A DNA stretch of 64,000 bases from GWE2-51-13 sp942492825 (GTDB lineage: Bacteria; Bacillota_I; Bacilli_A; Erysipelotrichales; Erysipelotrichaceae): positions 434,001 to 498,000 of the forward strand of contig OW818635.1 in the NCBI GenBank assembly GCA_942492825.1, read 5' to 3'. Below, one piece after another: positions 42,307 through 50,323 of this stretch (positions within the stretch are counted from its first letter, which is position 1; every line of letters begins with the position of its first letter). The notes beneath the pieces were generated by a model. The model saw only the letters and a list, made by a program, of their open reading frames with translations, had not been told where the DNA came from and did not search any database. Both the position numbers and the translations under genes were made by a program.

Positions 42307-43933
42307 ATTCGACTCCGAAAATGAAGGAATAGACCGGCTGATGCCCTTGTACGATTTCCGCCTCGACGGCCGGGAATCGTTCTTCGATGTAGGTAACGAT
42401 CGACGTTTGTTCCGTTTCCGTAACATCTTCGCCGACCAACACGGTGATGATTTCGTCATCTTCCGTAATTAATTGATCCAAAAGCGCTTTGGTGGCTTCA
42501 AGTTTGTCTTGGGTCGAAACCACGATGTTTTTCTCCAAGATTCCCATATAGTCCCCGGCACTGATCTCGACACCTTCGAATTGCGTGTCTTTGATCGCAT
42601 AGGTGACTTGACCGGTCTTGACATGTTTGACCGCGCGCATCATTTCATCCAAGTTTTCTTCGACTTCGACTTGGGGATTAAACATGATACAGGCGCTCAG
42701 ACCTTGAGGCAGACTCTTGGTCGGAAGAACCCGGATGTCCAGTTCGTCCAAAATGCTTTCGGCTTGTTGGGCGGCCAGAATGATATTCGAGTTATTGGGA
42801 AGGATGAAGATATGATCGGCATTGACTTTACGACACGCGGCGACGAAATCTTCGGTCGACGGGTTCATGGTTTGTCCCCCGCTGATGACGAAATCGACAC
42901 GGTATTCCGTAAACAGTTTAGCGACCCCATCGCCGGCGGCGACCGCGATCAGCGCATATTTCTTATGCGGTAAGGTGACCGGTTCGGCATGGATCTGCGT
43001 TTCCACGATGTGGGCGTGCTGTTCCTGCATATTTTCGATCTTCAGTTTCAAAAATTCCCCGTAACGTTGTCCGAGGTTTAATGCATCCCCCGGAGTGAGG
43101 GTATGGACATGGACTTTAACGATGTCTTCGTCCTGAACGACGACGATCGATTCGCCAAGCCGCGCCAAGGCGCTACGTAACTTTTCTTCTTCGAAGACGG
43201 TGATCGTATCTTCACTCAAACGGATGATGAATTCCGTGCAATATCCGAATTCCTTGTTTTCATATTCGGTCTGTACGCCTTGCGTCGATTCGATTTTCTC
43301 GATCAAGGCGACCGGATTCCCGCGTAAACCATGGCGGAACCCTTCCAAGATCGTGACATACCCTGCCCCGCCGCTATCCACGACCCCGACTTCTTTAAGG
43401 ATCGGAAGGAGTTCAGGTGTGTTTTGGAGGGATTCATGGGCGGATTGGACGATGAAATCGAAGAAATCGAGAATATCTTTGTCCGGATGCGTTTCGACAT
43501 AATCATGCGCCAGTTTACCGCTTTCGCGCAAGACCGTCAAAATCGTACCTTCGACCGGACGCATGACCGCTTTGTAGGCGACTTCCGTTCCGCGCGTAAA
43601 GGCTGCCGCAAGATCGCGTACCGTCAGTTCACGTTTCCCGTCGACCGACTGAAAAAAGCCACGGAAAATCTGCGAAAGGATGACACCGGAATTCCCGCGC
43701 GCACCCATCAGTAAGCCTTTGGATAATACTTTGGCGATATCGCCGACATGATCGTTTAAGACCGCGTTGGCTTCTTTCACCCCGTTGGTGAAAGTCAGAT
43801 TCATATTCGTACCGGTATCGCCATCGGGAACCGGAAATACGTTTAACGCGTCAATTTCATGATGGTGGTTGGTGAGGTTGTTCGCACCGCTTTCCAGCAT
43901 GACCTTGAACATTGAGCCGTTGATCGTTTTCAT
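42305..43933 (-). CDS. fakA: Fatty acid kinase catalytic subunit FakA (YloV, DhaL-type)
   Basis: ATP-binding subunit that phosphorylates fatty acids carried by a FakB (DegV-type) partner. The 542 residues start with a DhaL domain: HHHEIDALNVFPVPDGDTGTNM (diagnostic part NVFPVPDGDTGTNM), GARGNSGVILSQIFRGF. A middle domain and a C-terminal FakA-type domain with LPNNSNIILAAQQA follow. The ATG at 43933 has GGAGGAAAC before it. It sits 10 bases after the Asp23 gene, the conserved yloU-yloV pair. No fakB gene is in this window. Confidence 0.92.
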   Translation of the reverse strand: MKTINGSMFKVMLESGANNLTNHHHEIDALNVFPVPDGDTGTNMNLTFTNGVKEANAVLNDHVGDIAKVLSKGLLMGARGNSGVILSQIFRGFFQSVDGKRELTVRDLAAAFTRGTEVAYKAVMRPVEGTILTVLRESGKLAHDYVETHPDKDILDFFDFIVQSAHESLQNTPELLPILKEVGVVDSGGAGYVTILEGFRHGLRGNPVALIEKIESTQGVQTEYENKEFGYCTEFIIRLSEDTITVFEEEKLRSALARLGESIVVVQDEDIVKVHVHTLTPGDALNLGQRYGEFLKLKIENMQEQHAHIVETQIHAEPVTLPHKKYALIAVAAGDGVAKLFTEYRVDFVISGGQTMNPSTEDFVAACRKVNADHIFILPNNSNIILAAQQAESILDELDIRVLPTKSLPQGLSACIMFNPQVEVEENLDEMMRAVKHVKTGQVTYAIKDTQFEGVEISAGDYMGILEKNIVVSTQDKLEATKALLDQLITEDDEIITVLVGEDVTETEQTSIVTYIEERFPAVEAEIVQGHQPVYSFIFGVE

Positions 43934-43943
43934 GTTTCCTCCG

Positions 43944-44303
43944 TTATGCGATGACACGTACGCCTTGAACGTAGACGTTGATCGCGATGAATTCCTGCTC
44001 CAAGGTCTTCTCAAGGATGTACTTCACTTTTTTCTGGACTTCGGTGACGACTTCGGAGATTCTTACGCCGAAGCTGATGATGATATATAGGTCGATTTCA
44101 AAACCCGCCTCGGATTTCCGGACGACGACCCCTTTTGAATAGTTCTCTTTTTTCAGCAATTCCGCAATTCCGTCTTTCAGGGCTTTTTGCGATGCCATTC
44201 CGACAACACCGTAACATTCGGTAACGACGCCCCCCGCCAAGGTCGCGACGGCTTCCTGGCTGATGTTGATGTTCCCCAATTTGGTGATGCGTTCAATTGA
44301 CAT
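43944..44303 (-). CDS. Asp23/Gls24-family envelope protein (YloU-like)
   Basis: A 119-residue Asp23-superfamily protein encoded just before fakA, as yloU is in Bacillus. Family marks: GNINISQEAVATLAGGVVTECYGVVGM at the start (diagnostic GNINISQEAVATLAG) and the IDLYIIISFGVRISEVVTEVQ region. Its role is not established. AGGAGGAAG precedes the ATG. It is paralogous to the gene at 15304-15642. Confidence 0.9.
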   Translation of the reverse strand: MSIERITKLGNINISQEAVATLAGGVVTECYGVVGMASQKALKDGIAELLKKENYSKGVVVRKSEAGFEIDLYIIISFGVRISEVVTEVQKKVKYILEKTLEQEFIAINVYVQGVRVIA

Positions 44304-44330
44304 ACATCTTCCTCCTTTGTTAGCAGTGCT

Positions 44331-44359
44331 ATTATATCAGACTCTTTCGTGAAATACAA
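44331..44359 (-). promoter_or_regulatory. Promoter of yloU-fakA
   Basis: Minus strand: -35 TTGTAT (44359-44354), 17-base spacer, -10 TATAAT (44336-44331) preceded by TGA (extended -10). It begins just after the ftsQ stop. Confidence 0.88.
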
Positions 44360-44361
44360 AG

Positions 44362-45123
44362 TTACTCGCCACAGGGTCGGCTAAACGCGGTTCGCGTCAT
44401 CTCGTCGAAAAAGAGGCAGGCGTTTTTGGTCGTAAGCACGTTGACGAGGGTCGGATAATCCGTAAGCATGTCAAGCGTCGCAAGTCCCGTAAAGACACGA
44501 TTGCCATCCTGCATGATGACTTTCACATAGGAATCGTCATACGATGTCGGAGATAAATGGATTTCCGAGACGTTACCCAAGGCTTCCGCCGAAATATCCC
44601 TTAGAACTTCGATCAGCGGATCCAAGGCTTCACGCGATGTATAACCGTAAATGCCAGGCGCTTGTAGCCATGCTTTGGCATAATCGAGATCGATGGTCAG
44701 GGTCGTACCATCCGATAAGATTAACATCGCCTGATCCATCCAGATCGCTTTGATGCTTTTTTCTTTGACGTGGATCGTCACGGTACGGTTGGATCCAAAG
44801 ACGACGTTCGCATCCTCAATCAATGGATCAGATATAAGTTTATCTTCGATTTCACCCGCATTGCGTAATACTATGAATGTTTGATAATCCAGGTTTGCGC
44901 GTTTTAGGATAGTTTCATCCGTCAACACACGATTTCCGGATATAAAATATGAAGCCGGCCGTGCCATCGCGGAATTGAAATAAGCATAAAATCCAAAACC
45001 CAGCAACAAACTGACGACACAAAATATCACCGCGATCCCAAATTGATGGAATCGTGCGGCTCGTTTTGCCTTCTTACGATCGGCGACCAATTGATCAAAC
45101 GAAGGTACGTCCCTAGACATCAT
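44362..45123 (-). CDS. ftsQ: Cell division protein FtsQ/DivIB
   Basis: Bitopic divisome protein (253 residues). The short cytoplasmic Lys/Arg-rich N-terminus is followed by one membrane segment at about 27-48 (GIAVIFCVVSLLLGFGFYAY). A POTRA-type domain starts near YFISGNRVLTDETILKRANL, then a beta domain. Sequence conservation in this family is low, so the call rests on topology, POTRA start and the murG-murB-ftsQ order. Two start ATGs are adjacent; GGAGG fits the first. It overlaps the murB end by 11 bases. The last residues contain two Cys, which is unusual. Confidence 0.82.
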   Translation of the reverse strand: MMSRDVPSFDQLVADRKKAKRAARFHQFGIAVIFCVVSLLLGFGFYAYFNSAMARPASYFISGNRVLTDETILKRANLDYQTFIVLRNAGEIEDKLISDPLIEDANVVFGSNRTVTIHVKEKSIKAIWMDQAMLILSDGTTLTIDLDYAKAWLQAPGIYGYTSREALDPLIEVLRDISAEALGNVSEIHLSPTSYDDSYVKVIMQDGNRVFTGLATLDMLTDYPTLVNVLTTKNACLFFDEMTRTAFSRPCGE

Positions 45124-46030
45124 GGTTGTCCTCCCGCCAATTGAAAAATTCGATCTCCGTCTTCAATTCCACCCCAAACTTAACCTTTACCTCTTTTTGA
45201 ATCAACCGAATCAATGCTTTGACGTCGTTGGCTTTCGCATGTCCGACATTGATGATGAAGTTGGCATGCTTGTTTGAAATCTGCGCCCCGCCGATCTGAC
45301 GACCGCGCAATTGACAGGCTTCGATATATTCCCAAGCGAAGTGATCGTCCGTGTTGCGGAATACGCTGCCGGCATTGGGGAAATCCAAGGGTTGCGATTC
45401 GATCCGACGCGTTTTACGTTCTTCGATGACTTTACGTATTTCTTCTTTGGGTTTATGGGAAAGTTTTAAACGTACTGCCAAAATGATCCATTCGGGGTGG
45501 TGCTGGAACACCGATTCTCGATAGCCCCAACCGCAGTCTTCGCTCTTCAACCAAACGATAGTATCGTCGATCAAGACTTCGATTTCTTCGACCAAATCAC
45601 CGATCCAACTCTTATACGCCCCGGCATTCATGTATACCGCTCCGGCGATCGTGCCGGGAATCCCGCATGCGAATTCCAAACCGGATAATCCTTTTTCCAT
45701 CGCATGATACGATAACGCAATCAAGCTGGCGCCGGCTTGTGCCAAGACATGTTCGTCTTCGAAATAGACTTCCGTCAAGGTTCGATCCAAACGGATTACC
45801 AACCCGTCAAAATCATCGTCACTTGCGAGTAAGTTCGAGCCTTTTCCGATCACTTTGGTCGGGATGGCGAATTCTTTCGCCAAGTGTAAGATAAAACGTA
45901 GTGCGAAGTCGTTTTTTGGATACGCCACAAAACGTGCCATTCCTCCGACCCGCATCGTCGTCATTTCAGCTAAAGATATATTTTCGGCGACCTGCGCGTA
46001 TTCGCGCAATCGATTTAAAAAAGCTTCCAT
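45113..46030 (-). CDS. murB: UDP-N-acetylenolpyruvoylglucosamine reductase
   Basis: FAD enzyme that makes UDP-N-acetylmuramate with NADPH. The 305 residues show the FAD-domain motifs TTMRVGGMARF, GKGSNLLASDD and GLEFACGIPGTIAGAVYMNAGAY (diagnostic GIPGTIAGAVYMNAG), and the type II ends GSVFRNTDDHF (catalytic Ser region) and ISNKHANFIIN. The ATG abuts the murG TAA with AGGGAAG before it. Its presence argues for peptidoglycan synthesis. Confidence 0.96.
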   Translation of the reverse strand: MEAFLNRLREYAQVAENISLAEMTTMRVGGMARFVAYPKNDFALRFILHLAKEFAIPTKVIGKGSNLLASDDDFDGLVIRLDRTLTEVYFEDEHVLAQAGASLIALSYHAMEKGLSGLEFACGIPGTIAGAVYMNAGAYKSWIGDLVEEIEVLIDDTIVWLKSEDCGWGYRESVFQHHPEWIILAVRLKLSHKPKEEIRKVIEERKTRRIESQPLDFPNAGSVFRNTDDHFAWEYIEACQLRGRQIGGAQISNKHANFIINVGHAKANDVKALIRLIQKEVKVKFGVELKTEIEFFNWREDNHDV

Positions 46031-47116
46031 TTACTTCCCTTTCACAATACTTTCCATCAAAGCGACCATCTGTTGCGCAGCCAAAGGCTTGCCTAAACGT
46101 TTGGCATGTCCACCCATGACGCGTAGTCTTTCCGGATGTCCGACCAAATCCAAAATCCCTTTGGTTAAGGTTTTGACGTTCATATCCTTTTCTTCGATCA
46201 TCATCGCCGCACCGTTATCCGCCAACGCTTTCGCGTTGAGCACTTGATGGTTGTTGGGGACATAGGGGCTGGGGATGATGATGGAAGGCAAACCGACGGC
46301 CGTGATTTCGGCTGCCGTCGTGGCACCGCCGCGACAAACGATCAAGTCGATGTTCTTCATCAATTTCAGTTGATCGACATACGGAACAATCTTAAGATTA
46401 ACATCTTCATCGATGTTCGATATGAAAGTTTCGTAATGTTTTCGTCCGGTCACATAAATGATCTGAAGGTCTTCTGAACGTAATGATTCAAGGACGTCGA
46501 CCATGATCGCATTGACGGACTCACTGCCAAGGGATCCCATGACGATCAAAACGGTAGGTTTGTCTTTTTGGAGTCCGAAAGACTCAAATAGTTCAGGATC
46601 ATAGGTTAAGTTCTTTAATTCATAAGTTCGCGGGTTTCCAAGCAGATGTGTTTTCGCATACGGAAACTGCCCATTGTTTTCCTGATAACAGGTCACGATC
46701 GCATCGACACTTGAAGCTAAAACACGGTTTGCCTTGCCGGCATAGGAGTTCTGTTCATGCAAGATCGTCGGGATGTGCAATTTCGTCGCAGCCGTGATTA
46801 CCGGAACGGTGACATAGCCGCCAAATCCGACCACGCAGTCCGGGTTGAATTCCTTTAGGATCGCCAAGGCTTTTTTACGGCTTTTCAGCATCCTTACGAT
46901 CGCATCCGCCTTCGCGAAGACCGATCCGCTGAATCCTTTGGCGTCCAATCCGATAAAACGAAAACCCAGTGAAGGAATCTCACGGGCTTCCATGCGGTCG
47001 TTGTTTCCGATAAACAGGATCTCGGCGCTGGCGTCCTGATCCATGATCGCTCTCGCGAAGGATACCGCGGGATAAATATGACCGCCGGTACCGCCGGTCG
47101 CAATGCATACGCGCAT
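46031..47116 (-). CDS. murG: Lipid II synthase MurG
   Basis: Adds GlcNAc to lipid I at the inner face of the membrane (361 residues). The G-loops GGTGGHIYPAVSFA near residue 8 and VMGSLGSESVN, the HEQNSYAGKANRVL motif near 120, and the UDP-GlcNAc site CRGGATTAAEITAVGLPSI are clear. AAGGAG lies before the ATG. It is the first gene of the murG-murB-ftsQ unit; the rest of the division/wall cluster (ftsA, ftsZ, murD, mraY) is not adjacent. Confidence 0.96.
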   Translation of the reverse strand: MRVCIATGGTGGHIYPAVSFARAIMDQDASAEILFIGNNDRMEAREIPSLGFRFIGLDAKGFSGSVFAKADAIVRMLKSRKKALAILKEFNPDCVVGFGGYVTVPVITAATKLHIPTILHEQNSYAGKANRVLASSVDAIVTCYQENNGQFPYAKTHLLGNPRTYELKNLTYDPELFESFGLQKDKPTVLIVMGSLGSESVNAIMVDVLESLRSEDLQIIYVTGRKHYETFISNIDEDVNLKIVPYVDQLKLMKNIDLIVCRGGATTAAEITAVGLPSIIIPSPYVPNNHQVLNAKALADNGAAMMIEEKDMNVKTLTKGILDLVGHPERLRVMGGHAKRLGKPLAAQQMVALMESIVKGK

Positions 47117-47139
47117 ATACTCACTCCTTATCTTGGTTT

Positions 47140-47168
47140 ATTATATCATATCCTTTTGACGCATTTAC
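47140..47168 (-). promoter_or_regulatory. Promoter of murG-murB-ftsQ
   Basis: Minus strand: TATAAT (47145-47140) preceded by TGA (extended -10). No good -35 is seen at 16-18 bases. Confidence 0.55.
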
Positions 47169-47204
47169 CGCTTTTGGACAACCGATATGGTAAGCCACGG
47201 ATAA

Positions 47205-47216
47205 GTTTGGTAAAAT
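47205..47216 (+). promoter_or_regulatory. Putative extended -10 promoter of the HAD gene
   Basis: TGGTAAAAT with the hexamer at 47211-47216, 21 bases before the ATG. The -35 region is weak. It is divergent from the murG promoter across about 65 bases. Confidence 0.4.
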
Positions 47217-47236
47217 AAGTGAAAAGCGGAGGAACT

Positions 47237-47893
47237 ATGCTACGTTACAAATGCTTATTGTTGGACCATGACGATACAATCGTCGAAAGTACGCGGTTGA
47301 TCCATTATCCCGCCTTCTTGGAAACGCTACGGACTTTACGTCCCGAGGAAGAGCCGATCTCGTTGCATGATTTCGTCACGATCTGCCATCATCCCGGTTT
47401 CACGGGACTTTGTGATAAATATGAGTTTGACGAAGCGGAACTAAATACCGAATATACGATCTGGAAAAAATACACGCAAAGCCATATCCCTTCCGCCTAT
47501 CCAGGGATCGATGCGATTTTACGGCGGTTTAAGGACGAAGGCGGCAAGATCGTGGTCATTTCCCATTCCGAAAGTACTGCGATCCAACGGGATTACATGT
47601 CAAATTTCGGTTGGATCCCCGATTTGATTTTCGGTTGGGAATTGGGTGAACTTTATCGGAAGCCTTATCCCTATCCTCTGGATGAAACCTTGCGTCATTT
47701 TCAATTGCTTCCGCAGGATTGCGTAATGGTCGATGATCTTAAGCTTGGGTTGACGATGGCAAGGTCGCGCGGTATCGACTTTATCACGGCCGGCTGGTCG
47801 CATTTCATCGATGCGATCAAAGACGAAATGAAAGCTAACGCGGATCATTATTGCGTCAATGTTGAAGACTTGGTTCCGTTGTTATTTGAGTAA
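47237..47893 (+). CDS. HAD-superfamily phosphatase (PGP-like)
   Basis: A 218-residue HAD hydrolase. Motif I LLLDHDDTIVES holds the nucleophile Asp and the acid Asp; motif II is VVISHSES; Lys in RKPYPYPLDETL; motif IV is CVMVDDLKLGLTMARS. A helical cap lies between motifs I and II, as in phosphoglycolate phosphatase and beta-phosphoglucomutase relatives. The substrate cannot be read. The ATG at 47237 follows GCGGAGG and is preferred over a GTG 6 codons before, which would precede that ribosome site. Confidence 0.85.
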   Translation: MLRYKCLLLDHDDTIVESTRLIHYPAFLETLRTLRPEEEPISLHDFVTICHHPGFTGLCDKYEFDEAELNTEYTIWKKYTQSHIPSAYPGIDAILRRFKDEGGKIVVISHSESTAIQRDYMSNFGWIPDLIFGWELGELYRKPYPYPLDETLRHFQLLPQDCVMVDDLKLGLTMARSRGIDFITAGWSHFIDAIKDEMKANADHYCVNVEDLVPLLFE

Positions 47894-47895
47894 AT

Positions 47896-47920
47896 AAAAA
47901 TGACGCTTGCGCGTCACTTT
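47896..47920. terminator. Bidirectional terminator between the HAD and rhodanese genes
   Basis: Arms TGACGC (47901-47906) and GCGTCA (47911-47916) with a 4-base loop. The minus-strand side runs into TTTTTATTTA (good), the plus side into CTTTTG (weaker). It overlaps the rhodanese stop codon. Confidence 0.75.
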
Positions 47921-48240
47921 TGGGTAAGTCCGTAGTGCCAGGTCGACACACCGCCGATATTGTGGACATCCGTATAACCGGCTTTCTTCATGAAAGACAC
48001 GGCATTGGCGGCACGGCTGCCGCTTAAGCAGATAACGAAGATTTTCGCTTCCTTGTTCGGTAACATACCGGATAGACGTTGCGGAAGCATGTCTAAAGGT
48101 AGATTGACGCTACCGGCGATGTGTCCGTCCTTGAATTCTTCGCGCGTACGGACATCGAGCAGTTTGATGGTTTTATTGGTTTGCATTTCAGCATACGCTT
48201 TCTCTTGAGAGAGCGTGGATGATTTGAAGAAGTTGAACAT
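47914..48240 (-). CDS. Rhodanese-like sulfurtransferase domain protein
   Basis: A 108-residue single-domain rhodanese. The family pattern LLDVRTREEFKDGHIAGSVNLP (diagnostic DVRTREEFKDGHI) is near residue 28, and the active-site loop CLSGSRAANAV gives the catalytic Cys near 72. These carry persulfide sulfur between donors and acceptors. A hydrophobic N-terminal stretch is absent, so it is cytoplasmic. AAGGAGG precedes the ATG. It is divergent from the Crp/Fnr regulator with only 25 bases between starts. Confidence 0.92.
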   Translation of the reverse strand: MFNFFKSSTLSQEKAYAEMQTNKTIKLLDVRTREEFKDGHIAGSVNLPLDMLPQRLSGMLPNKEAKIFVICLSGSRAANAVSFMKKAGYTDVHNIGGVSTWHYGLTQK

Positions 48241-48265
48241 GAGGGACCTCCTTGAAAGGACATGT

Positions 48266-48943
48266 ATGAAACAAGTGGCCGCAAGCGCAAGCCTGCGTGA
48301 TGAATTTCCGATCTTCGGTAATCTTGACGACGCTTCGCTGGGTCGATTGACGGCGACCGCGCTTTGGCGTCGCTATGACGCGCATGAAGCGGTAATGAAT
48401 CAAGAAGAAGCCTGTGATGGATTGATGAAAGTGACGCAAGGTCGGTTACGTGTCTATATGCAGAACGAGTGCGGTAAAGAAATCACCTTATATCGGCTCT
48501 ATCCGGGCGACGCGTGTGTCATGACGGCTTCTTGCCTACTTCATTCGATGCATGTCGATTTTCTAATCGAAGCCGAAATCGAAACAATCGTCATTTTGAT
48601 TCCCACGACCTATTTGGCCGATGTATCGCAACGCTATCCTTCATTGAAAGACAGTCTGAATGAAATCGTACGATTGCGATTTAGCCAAGTGACGTGGGTC
48701 GTGCGACAGATCGTGTTCTCGCCGATGCCGGTTCGGATCGCCGAGTTTCTGATCGAACAAAGTACTTTACGCGAAACAAACGAACTTTTGATTTCCCATG
48801 AGGAAATCGCTTCCGATTTAGGTAGCGCGCGTGAAGTCATCAGCCGGATCTTGAAGTATTTCCAAGAGGAAGGTTTGATCACACAATCACGCCGCAAGAT
48901 CATTTTGATCGATAAAGAGAATTTGAAGAAGAAAATCGCTTAA
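48266..48943 (+). CDS. Crp/Fnr-family transcription regulator
   Basis: A 225-residue regulator with an N-terminal cyclic-nucleotide-binding-like sensor fold (FPIFGNLDDASLGRL..., GLMKVTQGRLRVYM, LYRLYPGDACVM) and a C-terminal winged helix (HEEIASDLGSAREVISRILKYF, with the E-xx-SR recognition helix typical of Fnr-type). No N-terminal Fnr cysteine cluster is present. A single Cys in DACVMTASC-like region might sense redox or sulfur state (inference). The ATG at 48266 follows AAAGGA. It shares the TTAA at its end with the convergent thioredoxin stop. Confidence 0.9.
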   Translation: MKQVAASASLRDEFPIFGNLDDASLGRLTATALWRRYDAHEAVMNQEEACDGLMKVTQGRLRVYMQNECGKEITLYRLYPGDACVMTASCLLHSMHVDFLIEAEIETIVILIPTTYLADVSQRYPSLKDSLNEIVRLRFSQVTWVVRQIVFSPMPVRIAEFLIEQSTLRETNELLISHEEIASDLGSAREVISRILKYFQEEGLITQSRRKIILIDKENLKKKIA

Positions 48944-49239
48944 AGCAAGCCTAACAATACTTTTTCGTTCGCCAAGCCGATTTTCCGATTCACTTCGACG
49001 CCGTTCTTCATCGCGACGACCGTCGGAATGCTTCTTACGCCGAATTTCATCGCAAGTTCCTGATTTTTGTCGACATCGCATTTGACGACGGTGACTTCAG
49101 GATGTTCTTGTGATAGCTTGACTAAAATCGGGCTCAGCATTTTACACGGTCCGCACCAATCGGCATAGAAATCGATCAAGACCGGTTGTTTGGCGTTTTG
49201 AATGAGTGTTGCATAATTTTCTAAGTTTAAGTATTCCAT
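48940..49239 (-). CDS. trxA: Thioredoxin
   Basis: A 99-residue thioredoxin with the redox motif YADWCGPCKML near residue 27, and the cis-Pro motif VRSIPTVVAMKNG. It reduces protein disulfides and can reduce persulfides on rhodaneses. The length is normal. GGAGGTACG precedes the ATG. It is convergent with the Crp/Fnr gene, overlapping by 4 bases. Confidence 0.95.
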   Translation of the reverse strand: MEYLNLENYATLIQNAKQPVLIDFYADWCGPCKMLSPILVKLSQEHPEVTVVKCDVDKNQELAMKFGVRSIPTVVAMKNGVEVNRKIGLANEKVLLGLL

Positions 49240-49253
49240 TTCGTACCTCCGTC

Positions 49254-49266
49254 TGAATTATAGCAA
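49254..49266 (-). promoter_or_regulatory. Putative promoter of trxA
   Basis: Minus strand: TATAAT (49262-49257) preceded by TGC (extended -10). No clear -35. Confidence 0.5.
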
Positions 49267-49297
49267 ACCCCGTTTCCAGTTTCGGTGACAAAATCAC

Positions 49298-49320
49298 AAA
49301 AGGGAGAATTCTCCCTTTTT
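49298..49320 (-). terminator. Terminator after ruvB
   Basis: Minus strand: AAAAGGGAG, AATT loop, CTCCCTTTT; a fully self-complementary block centred on GAATTC at 49306-49311. It starts next to the ruvB stop and ends in a short T run. Confidence 0.8.
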
Positions 49321-50322
49321 TTAGTCAAATAAGTTTTCCTGCATCGCCACGCCGAGGTGTTGGTAACCCAGTGCGGTGACGACTCTTCCGCGCGGTGTGC
49401 GGTTGATAAAGCCAAGCTGAAGCAAATAGGGTTCATAAACATCTTCCAAGGTCATCGGTTCTTCTTGGATGCTCGATGCCAAGGCTTCCAGTCCGACCGG
49501 ACCGCCTTTGAAGCGTTCGATGATTCCGCGCAGATAACGCAAATCGACTTCGTCCAATCCGAGATGATCGACTTTGAGTCGATTGAGGGCCATGTCGGCG
49601 ATCGCATAAGAGATTGTTCCATCGTTCATGACTTGGGCGAAATCCCGTACGCGGCGAAACAACCGGTTTGCGATACGCGGCGTACCGCGGCTACGTTTGG
49701 CGATCTCATGGACCGCTTCCTCGTCGATCGCGGTTTCAAGGACTCTGGAAGTGCGACGTAGAATCTGCGAAAGCTCGTCGATCGAATAATATTCGAGTTT
49801 TGAGACGATCCCGAATCGATCCCGCAACGGGGCCGTCAAATCCCCTGCCCGCGTGGTCGCACCGACCAAGGTAAACGGCGGAAGATCCAACCGGATCGAT
49901 CGTACGCTGGCTTCTTTTCCGACGACGATATCGATACAATAATCTTCCATAGCGGGATAAAGAACTTCCTCGACTACTTTCGGTAGACGATGGATTTCAT
50001 CGATAAAGAGGACATCACCGGCTTGAAGCGAACTTAATACCGCTGCCAAATCTCCGCTACGCTCGATGCTTGGCCCGCTGGTGATACGAATGTTGCCACC
50101 CATTTCATTGGCCAAGATATACGCCAACGTCGTCTTACCGAGTCCCGGAGGCCCGTAAAGCAAGACATGGTCCAACGCCTCATTGCGTTGGGTCGCTGCT
50201 TGAATGAATATCTTAAGGTTTTCTTTGAGATGGTCCTGCCCTACGTATTCGCTTAAATGCGTCGGCCGTAAGGTCGCCTCTTCATCTCCGGCTTCCCGAA
50301 ACGCCGATAACAATTGATCCAT
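49321..50322 (-). CDS. ruvB: Holliday junction helicase motor RuvB
   Basis: AAA+ ring ATPase that drives branch migration with RuvA. The 333 residues show RPTHLSEYVGQDHLKENL, Walker A LYGPPGLGKTTLAYILA near residue 55, Walker B LFIDEIHRL, the VGATTRAGDLTAPLRDRFG sensor and a C-terminal winged helix (INRTPRGRVVTALGYQHL). The start is ATG one base after the ruvA stop, with GGTGGGG before it. Confidence 0.97.
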   Translation of the reverse strand: MDQLLSAFREAGDEEATLRPTHLSEYVGQDHLKENLKIFIQAATQRNEALDHVLLYGPPGLGKTTLAYILANEMGGNIRITSGPSIERSGDLAAVLSSLQAGDVLFIDEIHRLPKVVEEVLYPAMEDYCIDIVVGKEASVRSIRLDLPPFTLVGATTRAGDLTAPLRDRFGIVSKLEYYSIDELSQILRRTSRVLETAIDEEAVHEIAKRSRGTPRIANRLFRRVRDFAQVMNDGTISYAIADMALNRLKVDHLGLDEVDLRYLRGIIERFKGGPVGLEALASSIQEEPMTLEDVYEPYLLQLGFINRTPRGRVVTALGYQHLGVAMQENLFD

Positions 50323-50323
50323 C

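Noticed and set aside
48215..48265. Longer N-terminus for the Crp/Fnr regulator starting at 48215
   Set aside because: The extra 17 residues lie antisense over the rhodanese start and do not resemble the family; AAAGGA positions the ATG at 48266.
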